A stretch of 64,000 nt of DNA from Cymbidium sinense (GCA_021442155.1 CM038228.1:9961179-10025178); one strand, 5' to 3'; positions 23,897-37,509 are shown, counted from the first letter of the stretch. Notes: generated from the sequence alone by a model not told the origin. Translations and numbers: made by a program.

Positions 23897-26800
23897 AAAA
23901 TAGTGGGTTAGAAAAATTTTATATGGTCACCTTCCATCTATGGGGTGAAAAGGCAAGAATATAAAAATTCATCTTTTGGGATGCCATGCAGATCCACAGG
24001 TGTACTTATTCAGGTGATCGAGTACGTCATCAAGGAATAGTGTACTATCTCGAGAGATAGGAGTCACTCCCATTAATGGACCAAATCACCTCAATAAGGA
24101 CTCCTAAGGATGTTGGGTCTTCGAAGTATACCAGAGATTCTTCCCCTAGTTTACATGGAAAAGTAAAGCATGGTTTATTTTAAATCGGGTTAGTTAAGTT
24201 CCCTACATGGGCAAGCCCCCGTAGTTAATTACATCCTAAAGAATGGGGATTCCTTAGGAAAATTCGATTAAAGGTAAATGATCATTGTCTCTAAAGATTT
24301 CAATAGGTAGGACTATCAATCGATTGGTTTATTTTTGAAAATCAAATGGGATCGATCAAGAGAGGGAGTTCTTATCTGAAGCCAAATGAGAACAAGTAGG
24401 GGATGCTTAGGATACTAGGAAGCCTAGTAAGCACCCCAAACTACCCTATGGTTGGGCTTTATATTTTAGAAATTGAATTAGTTAGTTTGAGTGGCATTTT
24501 CATTAGAATGCTAGGGCTTACAATTCCATAATACAAGATTATGGAAATGCCTAAGAGGTGAGAATTTATGCTTATGGCCCACAAAGGGAAAAGCCACTTA
24601 AGAACCTAAACCTAGGGAGCTTTGGAGGGCCAAAAACATGACCTAAATCTAAGGCAAAATGTATTTGGTTTGCCTCCATAGAGAGGACAAACCACTGTTT
24701 GGACTTAGCTTTGTGGGTGGTCGTCAACTAACTCCTCCTATGGTTTTAAATTCATGTAGGCAAGTCATATGCTCTATGCAAGACAGTTAGGCTGCTATTT
24801 ATTTAGAAAAAGACTAAGTCCTTAAACTCACTCCCTAAAGAGACTAGATCATGTAAGGGTATGCTTCAAATGACTTAAATCTAATGCAATTCAAATTTCA
24901 TTTTATTTTCATTTTAGATAATTATTTTGACTCAAGCTAATATGATAATGCATGAGAAATGAGATTATTGGCCTAAATCGTGAGAAAGGAGGAGGTGTGT
25001 TTCATCATGGCTCTCTAAGTCAAGCTAAGTTTCTCGGCAAAGGTGGAAGCCCTCAATCAAGAGTGAAAATAATATGCATTTGTGCATGATGTTATAAAAG
25101 AAGTACTCATCCATAATGGGTTGTTAATTCTTTTATCTTAGTTTTAGCCTAAGCTTTAGGTGAGGTTATGAGTTCTTTATTTTAGTTTTGAATTGTTAAA
25201 TTTGGTAGGAGATTTATTTTTCTCCTAAGAGCCTAATCGTCATCCAGGACATACATAAAGCAAGAAAGAAACTAGAAAAAGCATGCTTTAATGCACAAGC
25301 TAAACAAATCATCAATCAATTTATAAAGCTAATCATAAAATAATAAGAGGCCATTGTGGTGAGTACCACCAAAAAAAATAAATTGGGTAGTTGAGTTCTA
25401 CCCTTATACAACCCAATTACAAATGAATTAAAGATAATTAAGCAAGGAATTCATTGTTATGGGGTTCTTCAAGCTTTCTTTCTTTATTCTTCTTTCCTTC
25501 TTTCTTCTTCTTTTCTTCTTTTTCTTTGATTCTTTCTTTTGGATGGTTGGAAGATGGATGCTCCAAAGGCTTCACATGGTACATAAGATGTAATCTTATG
25601 ACCAATGCTCATCCTAATCCCCATAATAATCATTCCAAAATCCTAATTGCAAAAATTATATGAAAAGAAAAGAATGGAAATCTAACTAACACACGAGATT
25701 AGCTAAAATAAACCACACAAATCCCAAGCATGTATATTGGACTTAGCACCCCACACATGGGTACTCAAGTCCACCTGGCCTAATGGATTATGCTCAGGTG
25801 TATAAGCACCTGCATAGCAAAAGCATTTATATTTTTATTTATGATAGCGCCTCTTAAGCACAATCCTCTATAGAAGATAATGGTTAGACTAAACCATCCT
25901 ACCATTCATTCTATGAGCATACACTAACATCTAGACTAAACCATATATCAAAAATAAAAGAAAACATCAAACCATGCACCCTAACCTAAAGTTAGAAGTG
26001 GTGACTTAATATTATGTGCTAAAGAGGTTTTTGTGGTATGCTTAGCTATGGCTTTAAGTTAGAGTTTTATAAGTATGAAGGATGTTAAACTTAGAGGAGG
26101 GTTTCATTTAAGTTATTTAGATATTTTTTGGGTTGATTTTATTTTATATTTTGATTAGGTTCAAGTGAATCCTACAATTAGTTACTAAGTTACAAAGAAA
26201 GGAAAGAGAGAACTTCTCTTTCCTTCCTTACCTTAAGTATTTTCTAAAGTAGATTCAAGCTTTGGTTTTATTTAGTGAATGTTTTATTATGTATTTTAAT
26301 TAATCCTAAGTTTAGATAAACTCTAAACAAACCTATTCAAAAAGAAAGGCATTTTAAGATTAAATAAAGTGAAATGAAATCACAAAACTCTTGTCACTTC
26401 ATTTCTTTCCCAACATGTATAACATGTATATGAATAATTCCTAAACATATCTATACATACAAATGGGAATGTTTAACACACTTTATGATGCATGCTAAGT
26501 AACTTATTTAAGAAAATTTGGATGTTTTTGATGCATGATTTTCATTAAGTAGAAAATGGATTTATTTTCCAATTTTTCACATACACACATGAATGTATGG
26601 AAGGCATAACTGAGTACAACACCATTGTTTGCACCAGGGGTGTAAGGTACAAGACCTACTTGGGGCTACTTAAAGTCTTGCAACCCCGAGGTTGTCCAGA
26701 CTAATATACCACTTTCCTTAAATACAAGCATATGTAAAAAAGATGTAAATTAAAAAGGAAAGATGCAAAGTTCATTTTTTTTTATTTGTTTGGTTTATTT

Positions 26801-28381
26801 GTTTAGTTTATATATATAAGTGTGGATGTCCTTCTAATTTGATATCATAGAGATGAATAAGAATGGATTCAAACAAGTGGTGTGCTCTTTTCAAATGAGT
26901 TATACACTTTACCAAATTTTTATTCAAAACTATGCTAAATATGAAGGAAAGGAAAAACTACACTAGACACATTTTTATATTTCCATCACATGCAAGCTTA
27001 TAAGTAAAATTTAAGTAGCACACTTTCAGTTTTGATAACTAATTCATATATTTTTGAAATTAATTTGGATTTAGTTGTGATAATAGCCATTCATATTCCT
27101 ACTTTAGCCAAAACATGCAATTTGACATACAGAAAATATTTTTATTTTTAAATTTGATTTTTGAAAAGCATGAATGTATGAAATCATATGACACACATAT
27201 TTAGCATGTTGGAAAAAAATTAAAGTGATGAAAACATGTAAATACATTCACCCTAATTAATTCATAAAGACAATCTTATGAGATAGGCATGCTTAAAATA
27301 AATCAAAGTTTGTCTTCATGTGATTTTTGTTTCATTTTTTTTGTTTTATGTTTATGTTTGATTTCAATTTGAGAAATGTGAGGTAAGTTGTTGTTCCTAA
27401 CCCATTCCCACATGTGTTCATTATCTTTGTTCAATTTTTAGATGATTAAATCAATTTTATGCTTTAGTTAGGTTAATGTGTGATTAAGTATATTAATTAT
27501 CCCTTACTTACACCACCTTAGCATAGTTAATCACATAATTATGAGCCAATGAGATGACATAAAATCACAGAAGGAATTTAAATCAACAATGCATCTAGGA
27601 AAGAAATGGCCTAATGCAATTTGGCTCATGATTAAGGATTAATTAAACTAAGGGGTTAATTTAAGTACTTTCCTAATCCCTCTCACACATGTCAATTGGA
27701 TTTGGATTTCCTTAAGCTACTTAGGTTATTGAACACCTAAGCACCTACCCAAAACAAATTAGGTGAGTTCTGGAATGTTTTTTTTATGAAATTAATTAAG
27801 GGATTAATTTACCCTTATTAAGTGAGGATTGAGGAAGGAAAGGGGTTTAAGGAATAGCTTAGGGGAAATTCCCCAAAGTTATTTCCAAACTATTCACTAT
27901 AACAGGACTTAATCAAGTTAAATAAAATATTAATTCACTAATTAAACCCTTAGTCTTAATTAAGGAGTGATTAGGGAATGAATTAGTAATTTCTCCAATA
28001 AAGCTACCAATAAATCCCTAGAAAATTAAGAGAAGTCATCCCCCAAAATATACTCAAGAAATTTGAAATTAATTAATGGCTTAATTAAAGGATAATTAAT
28101 GAAATAATATTCCTAAAGAAACTTGAAATCACAGAAAGATACATTTCAAAATCCATTGAAATCAATTTTAGAATATTCAAGGTTGAATTATCTTTCAGTG
28201 GCAATTTATCTCATATTTTTCTAATTTTTCTAAGTGGAGATATGAATTTTAGAAGTTTATATGATTAATTTGAATTAAATAAGCCTTAATTAATTTCTTA
28301 ATCCAATGGCGCATGTACGGTACGGATGCACTTTACACTCATCATCCTCCGAGTGGCCACTTAAACATCACATCGTAGTGC

Positions 28382-28387
28382 CACGTG
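28382..28387. promoter_or_regulatory. G-box (CACGTG) inside the 3' LTR
   Basis: CACGTG lies within the near-palindrome 'gtgccacgtggc' next to 'ggcggcac', in a locally GC-rich island. The same hexamer is kept in the 5' LTR at 47,945-47,950 although surrounding bases differ. G-boxes bind bZIP and bHLH factors in plants. Function in the LTR is inferred only. Confidence 0.5.
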
Positions 28388-29589
28388 GCGGCGGCACTAT
28401 GCGCTTTTGCCTCTGTAGTTTGATCAAGGATCGAACAGCTAGGATTTAATCCTCAGTTTTAAAAGGATAAAATCAGATATAAAGCGTATGTTTAATCTCG
28501 GTCTTCCATCCAAAATGTGTAGAAGGACGGCTAGAGATCTATCCCCGCCAACGCATGTGATCCATGGAGACCATCCAATCTAGGCCTTGATCCGAGCTTG
28601 ATTGAGCTCGGATTGGGATGAAATTTTGCACACACCATCTAACCCTAATGGCGAGCACATCTAATAGTTGAAACTTCATGCCATTAACATTTCTTTCACA
28701 AAGGACCAACACACATGGAGTTTAGTGATCAAAAATGTCTAACCTCAATGGAGGTGATCACCGATGCTCGATTCCCTAGGAGCTTGTCTGAGAGATGAAG
28801 CTTTGGTGAAAGTTCTAGCTCTTGAGGTTGAGTGGATAGCTCGTGGACCAACCTCCTCCAGTGAGCTCTTTGATTGAAGTGAATCTCCCTTGCCTTTGGA
28901 ACTTGGGAAAGAGGTTGGGCAAGCTCTACTTGATTCCCTGAGAGAGTGTGCAAAGGGAATTTGGTTGAATTTGAGTGTAGTGGAAGTTGGCAAATCTTTG
29001 GAGCTCCCTTATTTTTGCTTAAGGGAAAACTAAGAATGGAAAATTCAATCTCCCTCTAGAGAGCTTAGGATCACTCTAGAATCACTCTTGCTTGCTTATG
29101 CTTCAATCGATAGAGTGTGTGTGTGAATTGAGTTGAATTAGGGGGAGTATATCTCCCCCTTAGGAAATCGGATGGTCAAGCTTCACTTGCTATTTTGATC
29201 AAATTGACCTTAGGCAGTGGGTTGTTTGATCTATTAGAGGCTTCCATAGGGTCAGTTTGGCTAGATGAGTGGAATAGTAACTCCCTATGTGCTCAAATTG
29301 AGTGGAAGCATGATTCCATGTGGCCAATTTGAGCCATGTGCTTAGTTTTGGCCTTGGGTCAAGTTGGGCTTACCAAACCCATTGGGTTGGGTGCACCACC
29401 CTCCATAAGGTTTACTTGACCTATTAGGAGAGTATCAAGTAGGTATGAAGAGGAATTGACCAAAATTTATTCTATGGCATAGGGGTAGAATGTTCATTTG
29501 GCTGATTTTAGAATTTGGATATGTTGGGTATGTTGAGAAAATAAGTTTGGCCAAGTTTCATTGGATTTGGAGTCCATTTGGTATGGTTT

Positions 29590-30500
29590 GGCTCTTGTTG
29601 ACCCATTTAGGTCAAAATGGATCAACTTGAGTCAAGTTGACCAATTGGTCAAATTGGGTAAAACCAAGGGTTGGGTTAAGTTCATATGACCATTGAAAAT
29701 GTTTTAGTGGCTTTTGTTTGATTTAATTTGGTTTAGGTTTGAATTTGGTTCATATGACTTCATTTAAGTCAAATGGGTCAAGTTGACCAATTTGACCCAT
29801 TTGACCTATTTGAGCTAGGTCATGGGTAGGTTTAGGTTTGGTTTATCATATGAAGTGGATTGGTATCTTTATTTCCAGCCAATTTTGGTTAAGTTTGCTC
29901 AAAATGACCCTTTAGGTCAAGTTGGGTTCAAGGTCAATTGGGCTGGGTTAGGTCTTGTTGGCTGAGGCTTTGGTCAAGTTCAATAAGTGATTTGGAATGA
30001 ACTTGACCCATTGGTTTCAATCAATTTGGCTTAGATCAAGTTTTGACATATTTTGACTTTTAGGTCAAGTTGGGTCAACTTGGGTCGAGCCAATTGGGCT
30101 AGGTTAGGTTCAAATGTTGACTTGGTCAAGTTCAAACATTGGTCATGAATGAACTTAGATTAATGGTTTCAATCAATTTAGCCTATGGTGGATTTTGGCT
30201 ATGTTGGGTTTCATTTTGGCTAAGTGTTGACTTGGTCAACCCTTAGGTTTGACTTGATTTGACCCAATTTGATTGATTGATCATCCCATGATGATTGTTG
30301 ATCATGATGAGAGGCATAGATGGGCTTAGTTTAATCCAATTTGGTTAGGCTTAGAATTTTGCTCATAAAGGATACATTAGGTCACTTTGGGTCAAGTGAG
30401 CCTGAGTAGATCAAATGGCTTGGTCAAAGCTTGATTGGAGTTTGATTGAACTTGTTTATGGACTCATGATTGAAATATAAATCCATTTACAAGTGGTTTG
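29590..30500. promoter_or_regulatory. Dense cluster of W-box-type TTGAC(C/T) motifs in U3
   Basis: By eye I count about 26 copies of TTGACC/TTGACT or their complements GGTCAA/AGTCAA in some 900 bp, against roughly one expected by chance. The cluster is 1.0-1.95 kb from the LTR start in element orientation and is kept in the 5' LTR (49,160-50,000), in the fragment at 16,150-17,120 and in that at 21,940-22,450. TTGAC(C/T) is the WRKY binding core. Part of the density may stem from old short-period duplication. Confidence 0.55.
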
Positions 30501-31544
30501 AAGTCAAATGGGCTTTGGTTCATTTGACAATTTCATATTCAAAGGGTGAACATGAAATGGACTTGAGTTTGATTTTTGAATTGGGTTTTGATTTGGTGAT
30601 TGAAGTTTGTATTTATATTTGGGTTCATGATTGTAGGATTGATTGAATCATGAAAGAAAATCAAGAGTTTGGCTTGATTTGAAGTTGATTTGGCTAAGTT
30701 CAAAATTTTGACTTGAAAGACTTAGGTTGGATTTTGATTGAATTTGAGTTTGATTTTTGGAGTTGATTTTGGTTGTTTGAATTTATATTTCATTTATATA
30801 TGTGAATATAAATGAGAATATAAATGGGTTATGTGAAAATTTCAAATAGTTTAAGTGATTTGAAGTTGATTTGAGCTAAGTCCTTAAGAGGGAATTGAAG
30901 GACTTTGAAAATATTTGGAATTTGGAATTTCAATTTGGATATTGATTTGATTGATTTGAATTTATATCTCATTTATATATGTGAATATAAATGAGAATAT
31001 AAATGGGTTATGAGAAAATTTCATGAATTGGAATTAATTTAGATTTGATTTAGGCTGTCCATGATGGGAGATCGAAGGACTTAGCCAAGATTTGGAATTT
31101 GGAATTTCAATTTGGAAAATTTATATCTTATTTATATATGTGAATATAAATGAGAGTATAAATGAGTTGTGAGGAAATTTATGAGTTTGAATTGATTTGA
31201 AGATGATTTAGGCTAAGTCCTTAAGAGGGAATTAAGGACTTAGCAAATATTTCAAACTTGGAATTTCAATCATGTGATATTGATTTGAGTTTGGAGAAAA
31301 TCAAATAAGATTCATTTGGAGTTTTGACTTGAAGGAAGGAAGGTGAGGAATGGTTCAAGCTAAGGGTAGGAAAATTTTTCTAACACCCCTAAGGCATGAC
31401 CTATTCTTATAGCTAACTCTAAGTCTAGGGGTTGAGTGTCCAATCACTAGATGTGTCTTAAGACTAAGGATGCGTTAAAGTCTAAGAGGAGTCCTATGTC
31501 TAAGATGGAGGGGTTGAGAGCTCACTCTAAAAATGAGGTCAACA

Positions 31545-31718
31545 AAGGGCTCCCAATAGGTGTGGTGTGACTGACAAGGAACACCACACATATTGGTGTT
31601 GACCAAAATAATCAACAACACCGAAAGATCACAAGCACTAATAAATAATCTACCCCTAACCCAAGGTGTAGAAAGAATCTAGAGCTTAGTGCAATGTGGC
31701 TCTACTTATGTCCAAGAC

Positions 31719-31754
<36 letters not shown>

Positions 31755-34180
31755 CTCTAAGGGATAGAGTAGGTGAACCTTCCACTAGGGAAGCAATTTC
31801 AAGTCATCCACAAGGGGATGAGAGGTTTGATTTGAGTCTCACTGGGGAGAAATTTGATTTGTTTAATTAAGTTCCGTTGGGAAGAGGGTTGAATTTGTTT
31901 CAATTTTTTGTTTGTTTAATTGTGTTTATTTAGACTCCACCGAGGATAGAGAAGTGAACTCTCCACTAGGGAGGAAAATTCAAGTCATCCAAGGGAGGGT
32001 TGTGAAATTCTAAGGATTAGAATTCTAGATCCGTTGAGGGACTTGAAAGACTTGCATCTCACTAAGGAGAAGCAAAAGATTTTGATTTAGATTGATTGAT
32101 TATTGTGGTTTGTTTGGATTTGTTTCATATTTTAGATGGATCCTATTGGTTTGCGATGGATCGTACTGAGTAGGAGCCATGGAGGCCTAGACCTAACTCA
32201 GATTTACCAATCCAAAGGGGTAGTCTACCAAACATAAAGTAGGACTAGCCAACCAAAGGGATGCATTTCGGTATGCAATAGTTGTACTAAGAAGAAAGCA
32301 TAGTAGACTTACATCCTCCAAAGTAAGGACCAGTTGCTGGTGCAATCTATTTGCAAGGCAACAGATTGAACCCAACCTAGGGTTGACTATTGAGTGAATG
32401 CTACCGGGGACTTAGATCTATTCAAAGATAGTCAAAGATTAATTTCATTTTTTAGATTTGTTTTGATTTCAAAGGAGTGCCTTTCAGTTTACAATGTTCA
32501 ATTTAAGGGAAGAAAGCTTGAGGACTCACATCTTCCATTATAAAAGACCACTGGGATGATTGGCTACTTTGGGCAACATATCAAATCTGACCTGCTCATT
32601 TGGCGTCATGCTAGAAAGAATGCATCATAGTTTTATATCTTTCAAAGTAAAATGACTATCGAGGTAACTTGTGGCAAAATAGATTAAACCCAACCTAAGG
32701 GCGACTAGTGAGTGCCGACCTGGGGACTTATCTCAATATAGGTAGTAAGGTAATTCCTATAGGGAGTTCTACTGACACTGCTCTAAAGATAGGATGTTTG
32801 CTTGGAAAAAGGGGCCCTTTGTGGTGTTGAATTCCTAATCCGCAAGTGAATAGTTTATTTATTCATTTAGTTTGTTTAACATGGACCTATTGGTTTATGA
32901 GGGATAAACCGAGAAGATCTTATATCAACCTAGACCTATCTCATATTTGAACCAAAGGAGAATCGCATCCGCTAAACAAATTCTCCAATCATAGGGTGGA
33001 TTACTAGGAAAGGGGGGGTCCAATCCAAGAGTAACTCGTGGTAAATCTAAATAGGTAGACATGATCCAAATAGAATGCCCCATGGGGATGGGGCCACTAG
33101 AGGCTTAATCTAACACCCTAGAAGATGACATGGTTAGTCATATATCACATAAGTATTCGTGTCCAACTCAAGGAGAAAGCACGGAATTCATAAAGAGTGG
33201 TGTACTCACCGGGTGAGTCGCTATCAACATAGCGAACATCAACCAACCTAAGGTTCCTGTTGGTTTGCAATAATCAGCCGAGGAAGAAAGCTCGGAGACT
33301 CACATCCTCCTATAGCTGAACTGATTACTGGGATAGTCAGTCTTTGGCTCGACAAGTGCCATCCGACCTAGGGTGACTACTGAGTGAATTCCACTTGGGG
33401 ACTTATATCAATTCAAAAGTAGTCAAGAGGAAAGGAGCCTCTGGGGGACTTATCCTAAACCTCAAATATAGTCAACCTAGTTAATGCATGATGGCTAGTT
33501 CAAGAATAAAGCACTCATCTTCTTCATAAATGAAGTCAACATGAGGTAACTTCTTGTGGGCTGAAGCCAAACCAAGGCTCATTGGTTTGCGAGTCAAGTC
33601 GGGAAAGTGCAAGGACTCACATCCTCCAACAATGACCCGGGTAACATACTAGCGAGGTAGTATGAAGACCCAACCTAGAGCAGCTAATGAGTGAGTGCCA
33701 CACGGGGCTTGCTCCCACATCAAAATAGCCTTAGATAAAAGATTTTTGTTTATTTTTGTGCATGTGTTAAAAAGAATAGGATGCCTCTTGGGTTCTCTCA
33801 CACCTATCTTAAACACATTAGGGAGTTTAATGAAATGTTTCCATAGATGGCAACCAGGAATTCCCACTAAGAAAAGGAAGCTGCTGGGGGACTCTTACAC
33901 CTAACTCAGTTGTACTAATCGAAATAGGATGCCTCTCGGGTTCTCTTACACCTATTTTAATAGCACCGGGAGATTGTGTTCTTATTGTGAAAGAGAGATA
34001 GAATGTCACTAGGGGTCTCTTACACCTAACCTAAACACGTCATGGTGGATTCCTAAGATAAGCAAACAATGCTTCGAAAAAAGAGAAGATTTGATGAGTG
34101 GAATTTGATTTTGTTATTTTTATTAATACTTATTTTCAAACATGATTTATTTCATGGGTAATATTTCTTTAGATAGAGCC
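31545..34180 (-). repeat. Repeat-filled 3' untranslated region of the giant element
   Basis: Between the end of integrase and the 3' LTR. Irregular repeats share the phrases 'cctag(g/a)g..gact(a/c)..gagtg...cc....ggggactt' (near 32,365, 32,690, 33,362, 33,670), '(c/t)ttggttt(g/a).ga' plus 'gactcacatcctcc' (32,147, 32,884, 33,257, 33,577) and 'ggatgcctct(t/c)gggttctc(t)(c/t)acaccta' (33,780, 33,930, with relatives near 33,880 and 34,000). Hypervariable tandem repeats in this position are known for Tat/Ogre-type elements. A (GA)n run lies at 31,722-31,750. A fragment of this region is at 9,839-10,140. I see no clean polypurine tract next to 31,545. Confidence 0.75.
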
Positions 34181-34184
34181 CATT

Positions 34185-35560
34185 AATTGGAAGCATCGGG
34201 TGCTCCCCTTTACAATCAATAAGCTAATAAGATCCTCCTTGGTAGGCCTTCTCTATGATATAGGGGCCTCCGTGGGTTCAAAAGCCTCCCTGGGTTCAAA
34301 CTTGCCTCCCATATTTCGACGGGCAACAATTGGTCTCCTTAGGACTAACACAAGTTCTCCTACTCAGAAAGACCTAGGGTGGACTAGATTATTGTGAGCT
34401 TGAATCATTTTGGCCTTGTACAACACAAGGTTTTGGCACGCACGTAGGCGACTCTCCTTTAAACCTTTGAGCTCTTCTAACCGCAACTTTGCATTCTTCT
34501 CTGTAGTGATCTTGCTACCCAATGCTATCCTTAGTGAAGGGAGTTAAGCTTCTAAAGGTAGAGCGACTGATACACATACTAAGGAAAATAGGGTAGACTA
34601 AGTTGGAGTTCGGTGTGGTGCGGTAGGCCCACAAGGCTTTAACCAACTACTCATGCCACTCTCTTATTGTCATTAAGAGTATTCTTGATTATGGATGAGA
34701 GTTTGTTGAATGCTTCATTAAATCATTTCTCTAGGGTAGTAAATGGTGGAGTATCTCCAATCGATACCATGTCTTATGGTGAAGCTATTGATCTTGGTGC
34801 TTTTGAATGTAGTACCATTATCAAATATAATTCATTGAGGCACCCTGAACCTAGATATGATATGGTTCCTAAAAAATTGAAACACATGTCGAGCTATGAC
34901 ATCTCGAGTGGGATTTCCTCCACACTTGAAAAAAAGTAGTAGCTAAGATGAACTGATGACCCTTGAAAGAAGGAGGATCAATAGGATCCACAATGTCAGT
35001 ACCCCAACACTCGAATGATAATGAGGCTAATGTAGGGTGTAGAATGTTGGGTGGTTGGTGGAGGACATACCGTGCACCTGACACTGATGGCATCTCCCCA
35101 ACCACATCCATGCGATCAGAATCATCAAAGGCCGGTAGTATCTAAGTTGCTTGATCTTGATCTTCATCTTCGGATCGATTGATGTGCTCTGCATAGACTT
35201 GAATATACCTTGGTTACAATGTCATGAGCTTCATGTTTGTCTAAATAATGTAACCATATTTGGTTAAAGGACCGGCGATACAGGGTTCCATCAACAAGAG
35301 CATAGGAGAGAGCTCTTTGTTTCACCTGATGGGCTTGTGACTTTTGTTGAGGTAGTTTTCTAGTGTTCAAATAGTCTATGAATGGTTGCCTCCAATCCAG
35401 ATCCTCATCCTTTTTGGAAATAGTAACCTCTCCTTCATGAGAAAGTCTCTCGATGAGTTCACAATCAATAAGGGATAGGACTTGTCTATTTTGGACCCAT
35501 ATTGAAATGGACTCATCTTCCAGACATGCCAATTCTTTGGCAAGTTTAGCCAAGGCATCT
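34185..35560 (-). pseudogene. Integrase domain of the giant element, decayed
   Basis: Strand-transfer enzyme region of the polyprotein. From 35,553 downward: DWRQPFIDYLN, LVDGTLYRRSF, and the end of the zinc-binding part (SSLCRAHQS). From about 35,060: FECWGTDIVDPIDPPSFKGH, carrying the first acidic residue of the D,D-35-E core, and FILAT. Near 34,830-34,700 other frames give the GVP and DNGT blocks and RHGIDWRYST. Near 34,400-34,330: HPRSF.VGELVL, the C-terminal SH3-like part typical of Tat integrases. Frames change several times and stops occur, so it is not functional. The + strand frames at 34,667-34,939 and 34,963-35,145 are shadows. Confidence 0.85.
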
Positions 35561-35610
35561 GCTACTACGTTCTCTCCATGGGGAACCTTGTAGATGGTGA
35601 CTTCAGGGAT

Positions 35611-35928
35611 CTAGGCCAATAGCTTCATGGTATACTCATGGTAATGATGAAGCTTGGGTTTGAGAACCTTGTAGGATCCGATAATCTGAATGATGACCAA
35701 CTGGGAATCCCCAAAGATGTTTATGCTCTTAACACCGATGATGATGGCTAACTCCAGACTGACAATCAATGCCTCATACTCAGCTTCATTGTTGGTGCAG
35801 GGGTTGGAAAGATAATATGAGAATCTCATCACATTACGGTCTGAGTTAGAAGAACTATTCCTACTCCTGCCTTTCTTGGGAGAATAGATCATGGTGCTTC
35901 TTTGTGAAAAGAAGTCATCAAAATACAT
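35611..35928 (-). pseudogene. Second (archaeal-type) RNase H of the giant element
   Basis: A 105-codon frame with MYFDDFFS at the start (the family has MYFDG...), NNEAEYEAL (catalytic Glu), FGDSQLVI (catalytic Asp) and HHYHEYTMKLL. This extra RNase H domain between the RT-linked RNase H and integrase is a hallmark of Tat/Ogre elements. The segment is open over its core, but the neighbouring frames are broken. It would degrade the RNA strand during reverse transcription. Confidence 0.88.
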
Positions 35929-35934
35929 CTCCCG

Positions 35935-37507
35935 GTGGTTCGACCTCCCCTAAGTTCATGATTTGTTCATCAGGGAGATCATCACTAAGCGGAGAATCAG
36001 CAAGCAGTGGGTGTGTTGTTAAGAAATCTGCTAGTGCCTATCCTTTTATCGCACGGAGGGGTACGAATGTGATGTCAAACTACAAGAGTATCATGGACCA
36101 ACGTGCCAAACATCCAGATTGCATTGGTCGTGTCATGAGATACTATAGTGGATTTGTTCTGAAGATCAAGTTCACCTTATGAGAAAGCATGTAGTACCAT
36201 AGCTTTTGAAAAGCAACGATCAAAGCTAGGCAATGATTCTCAATAGGTGGATAGTTTTCTTTAGCAGGAATCAAATGAAGACTGAGATAGTAAAGAGTGA
36301 TTTCCTTTCCTTCGTCATTATCTTGGGCCAGAGCAGAGAGTCATCATCAATGGTAGAGGATGAGTGGCACGGGATAGGGATTGCTAAAACTAGCAGCTTC
36401 ACCAAATACTGCTTGATATATTCAAAGGCATACCGCCACTTATCATCCCAGTTGAACTTGGCATCCTTTTTGACAAGTGCAGAAAATGGCTTGCATCTCC
36501 CCGATAGGTTGGAGATAAAGCATCTTAGATATGCCAGTCATCCTTGGAAGGATCTGAGTTATGTTAGACTTTTAGGAGGAGACATTTCTAAGATAGCTTT
36601 GATCCTTTCAGGATCTACCTATATTCCCCAAACAAACAACAAAGAATTTCCCTACTACTAAATGCACACTTCAGGGGATTCATTTTGAAGTTATATTATC
36701 TTAACCGTTCAAAATTACCCTTAAGTCAAAGATGTGGTCTACCTTTTCTCTGCTCTTAACTACTAGATCATCAACATAGCACTCAACCTAATGATGGATG
36801 AATTCATTGAAGATCTGAGTCATGGCCCGTTGGTATGTAGCACCAGCATTTTTAAGGCTGAATGGAATGACCTTATAACAAAAGATTATGATCGAGGTTC
36901 GAAAAGCAGTGTTTCTTTCATCTTCGGGAGACATCTTGATTTGGTTGTAGCCAGATGACCCATCCATGAAAGAAAACATTGCATGAGATGAGGCAATGTC
37001 CACCATTAATTTTGGTATAGGAAGAGAAAACTCATCCTTAGGACATGCCTTGTTTAAGTCCCTGAAATTGATGCATATGCGAATTTGGCCATTCTTCTTT
37101 TTAACTAGGACATCACTGGCTAACCAGGTAGGGCATTTTTCTTCCTTGATGAAGCCAACATCGATTAGTTTCTTGACCTCAGAAATGGCCTGTTGTTTGA
37201 TTTTTAATCGCATGAGTCTAGGAGCTTTCTTAATAGGGGTAGCATTAGGATCTATTGCTAGCTTGTGGACTACTACATCAGGAGATAATCCGGACATCTC
37301 TTCATAACTCCATGCGAAGTAGTCTTTAAACTTAATCAATAGCCTAACTAAGTCATTAGTTTCTTCTTCATTCAACAACGAGCTGATGTATCGGGTGTGA
37401 ATTTTCTTCTGTCCCGAGGTTGATTTCTTTAAGCTTGTCAATTGTTGAGTGGATCTCCTCTTCAAATTTTGGAGGTGCATCCTTGATTTGAAGATCTTCT
37501 GAATCAT
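35935..37507 (-). pseudogene. Reverse transcriptase and first RNase H of the giant element
   Basis: The 239-codon frame 37,507-36,788 contains the RT leader (FAWSYEEMSGLSPDVVVHKL), GFIKEEKCPTWLAS, VLVKKKNGQIRICINFRDLN, FMDGSSGYNQIKMSPEDE, and KNAGATYQRAMTQIF. A stop follows HH at 36,788; directly after it the frame continues with VECYVDDLVVKS, placing the catalytic YVDD at 36,778-36,767. Further blocks in shifted frames near 36,600-36,430 are VDPERIKAILEMSPPKSL, ISNLSGRC.PFS and F.WDDK, i.e. connection and first RNase H. Motifs are clear but stops and frameshifts kill the protein. Confidence 0.92.
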
Positions 37508-37509
37508 TT

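Larger units (their letters stand above)
23902..31544 (-). repeat. 3' LTR (7.6 kb) of the giant retrotransposon
   Basis: Matches 43,520-50,908 end to end in direct orientation. Anchor pairs: 23,903/43,521 'gtgggttaga', 26,640/46,270 'gtgtaaggtacaagacctac', 28,382/47,945 G-box CACGTG, 28,770/48,335 'gattccct(a/t)gga', 31,531/50,891 'aaaatgaggtcaaca'. It is ~250 bp longer than the other copy through small indels. The 28,729-28,993 frames on the - strand occur in both LTRs only because LTRs are duplicates. In element orientation U3 starts at 31,544. Confidence 0.92.

Noticed and set aside
28729..28993. Two overlapping - strand frames that also appear at 48,241-48,572
   Set aside because: Conservation is explained by LTR duplication; frames differ in length and reading between the two LTRs and show no known domain.
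34667..34939. 90-codon frame on the + strand
   Set aside because: It is antisense to the integrase core of the giant element.
36233..36661. 142-codon frame on the + strand
   Set aside because: It is antisense to the RT/RNase H region, where the - strand shows family motifs.
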